Below, piece by piece: positions 63,113 to 64,000 of a stretch of DNA of 64,000 bases. Every line of letters starts with the position of its first letter. Positions within the stretch are counted from its first letter, which is position 1. The stretch is from Micromonospora arida (GTDB taxonomy: Bacteria; Actinomycetota; Actinomycetes; Mycobacteriales; Micromonosporaceae), in NCBI RefSeq assembly GCF_003857035.1, contig NZ_QGSY01000161.1:1-64000 (forward strand), written 5' to 3'. The notes beneath the pieces are model-generated. The model worked only from the letters and a program-made list of their open reading frames with translations, was not told the DNA's origin and made no database searches. Both the position numbers and the translations under genes were made by a program.

Positions 63113-64000
63113 GTGACCACCGAGTCTGACCGGCTGACACCGGCGCAGTTGCGCACTCTGTTCCTGTTCGAGGCGCTCGACGACGGGCAGCTCGACTGGC
63201 TGGCCGAGCACGGCCGGGTCGAGCAGCGCGCCGGCGGCACCCTCGTGTACGGAGAGGGTGAACCCGCGACCTGCTTCTTCGTGCTGGTGCGCGGGGCTGT
63301 GGCGTTGAGTCGCCTGGTGCGCGGCGACGACGTCGAGGTCAGCCGGACCGACCAGCGCGGGGTGTACGGCGGTGCCACTCAGGCGTACCTGGGTGACCAG
63401 GTCGACCAGATCTACCGCAACAGCCTGCGGGCGGTGACCGACGCGGAGTTCTTCGTGTTGCCGGCGGAGGACTTTGCGCACGCCCTGCGGTCCTGGTTCC
63501 CGATGCCGATGCATCTGCTGGAGGGGTTGTTCTTCGGTATGCGGGACTCGCAGACCATCGTCGGTGAACGGGAGCGGCTGTTGGCGCTCGGTTCGCTGTC
63601 GGCGGGGCTGACCCACGAGCTGAACAACCCGGCCGCGGCGGCGGTGCGCGCCACGTCGGTTTTGCGGGACCGGGTCGCCGGGATGCGGCACAAGCTCGCC
63701 ATGATCGCCGACGGGCGGCTCGACGGCAGCGCCCTGCACGGCCTGGTCGCGTTGCAGGAGGAGGCGGTCGCCCGGGTGGCCACCGCGCCGAAGCTCACCC
63801 CGATGGCCACCGCCGACGCCGAGGACACCCTCACCGACTGGCTGGAGGACCATGGCGTCGGCGGGGCCTGGGACCTGGCGCCGATCCTGGTCGGCGGTGG
63901 GCTCGACGCGGCCTGGCTGGCGCAGGTCAAGGCCGCGGTCGGCGCCGCGGACCTGGAGGCGGCGGTGCGTTGGCTCACCTACACAGTCGACACCGAGCTG
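63113..64000 (+). CDS. Cyclic-nucleotide-domain sensor histidine kinase (3' end beyond window)
   Basis: First 296 codons of a kinase that runs off the window. GAAGGAG precedes the GTG at 63113. An N-terminal cNMP-binding/CRP-like domain (LFLFEALDDGQLDWLAEHG; FVLVRGAVALSRLV) is followed by a HisKA-type helix with phospho-His168 in LSAGLTHELNNPAAAA. The ATPase domain should lie downstream. Its position after the receiver-flavoprotein fusion suggests a redox-linked two-component pair. Confidence 0.88.
   Translation, partial: MTTESDRLTPAQLRTLFLFEALDDGQLDWLAEHGRVEQRAGGTLVYGEGEPATCFFVLVRGAVALSRLVRGDDVEVSRTDQRGVYGGATQAYLGDQVDQIYRNSLRAVTDAEFFVLPAEDFAHALRSWFPMPMHLLEGLFFGMRDSQTIVGERERLLALGSLSAGLTHELNNPAAAAVRATSVLRDRVAGMRHKLAMIADGRLDGSALHGLVALQEEAVARVATAPKLTPMATADAEDTLTDWLEDHGVGGAWDLAPILVGGGLDAAWLAQVKAAVGAADLEAAVRWLTYTVDTEL

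Overview
The window is very GC-rich, densely coded, full of GTG starts and four-base ATGA/GTGA stop-start overlaps, and carries an actinobacterial gene set: desferrioxamine genes with an IdeR/DmdR-type iron box, an ECF41 sigma factor, LacI, MarR and TetR regulators, and large secreted subtilases. Gene content and short repeat elements at gene junctions suggest a Micromonospora-like filamentous actinomycete. This is inferred from memory; no search was run. No tRNA, rRNA, CRISPR array, insertion sequence or prophage was seen. It looks like chromosomal accessory DNA made of small regulated modules.

Layout. 99-3812 is a secreted subtilase. 3833-15407 is an iron-acquisition locus: penicillin-acylase-family protein, siderophore ABC ATPase and two FecCD permeases on the minus strand, diverging from one iron box (8907-8925) against a siderophore-binding lipoprotein and desA-desB-desC-desD on the plus strand. 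15490-22832 holds regulator-enzyme pairs (MarR/FMN reductase, SDR/LysR, ECF41 sigma/NADH-dehydrogenase-like flavoprotein), an MFS carrier and a GNAT. After a FAS1 protein, 23681-34312 is a large sugar-like catabolic cluster: kinase-fold protein, LacI regulator, two cupins, a NitT/TauT-type ABC transporter, a Gfo/Idh/MocA dehydrogenase, a DUF993 aldolase-like protein, a TIM-barrel isomerase and a polytopic permease. Its substrate cannot be read from sequence, and it is the best candidate for an undescribed pathway.

34309-43140 holds a MarR/Eis-like pair with tandem operators, a second subtilase behind a CebR-like box, a zinc-ribbon protein, orotate phosphoribosyltransferase, small enzymes and an MFS pseudogene. 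43225-46689 is a giant secreted ThuA-PQQ-dehydrogenase-PKD-CBM6 protein. 46954-54867 includes a TetR/FAD-monooxygenase pair around a large palindrome, a PP2C-like protein, a mutase-like flavoprotein opposite a PIG-V-like membrane glycosyltransferase, and an orphan Phd-type antitoxin. 54893-58168 is modCBA with a Mop-domain regulator, then smpB, a membrane alpha/beta-hydrolase, and at the right edge a response-regulator/thioredoxin-reductase fusion followed by a cNMP-domain histidine kinase cut by the window end.

Repeats are the most unusual feature. A 60-bp element is tandemly duplicated exactly on a GTGA junction at 32215, adding 20 in-frame residues per copy; a related core sits on the stop codon at 63067. 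A 24-bp array repeats the modA start region about eight times at 57582-57769. Two long imperfect inverted repeats (22239-22317 and 58308-58386) look like dispersed palindromic elements or terminators.
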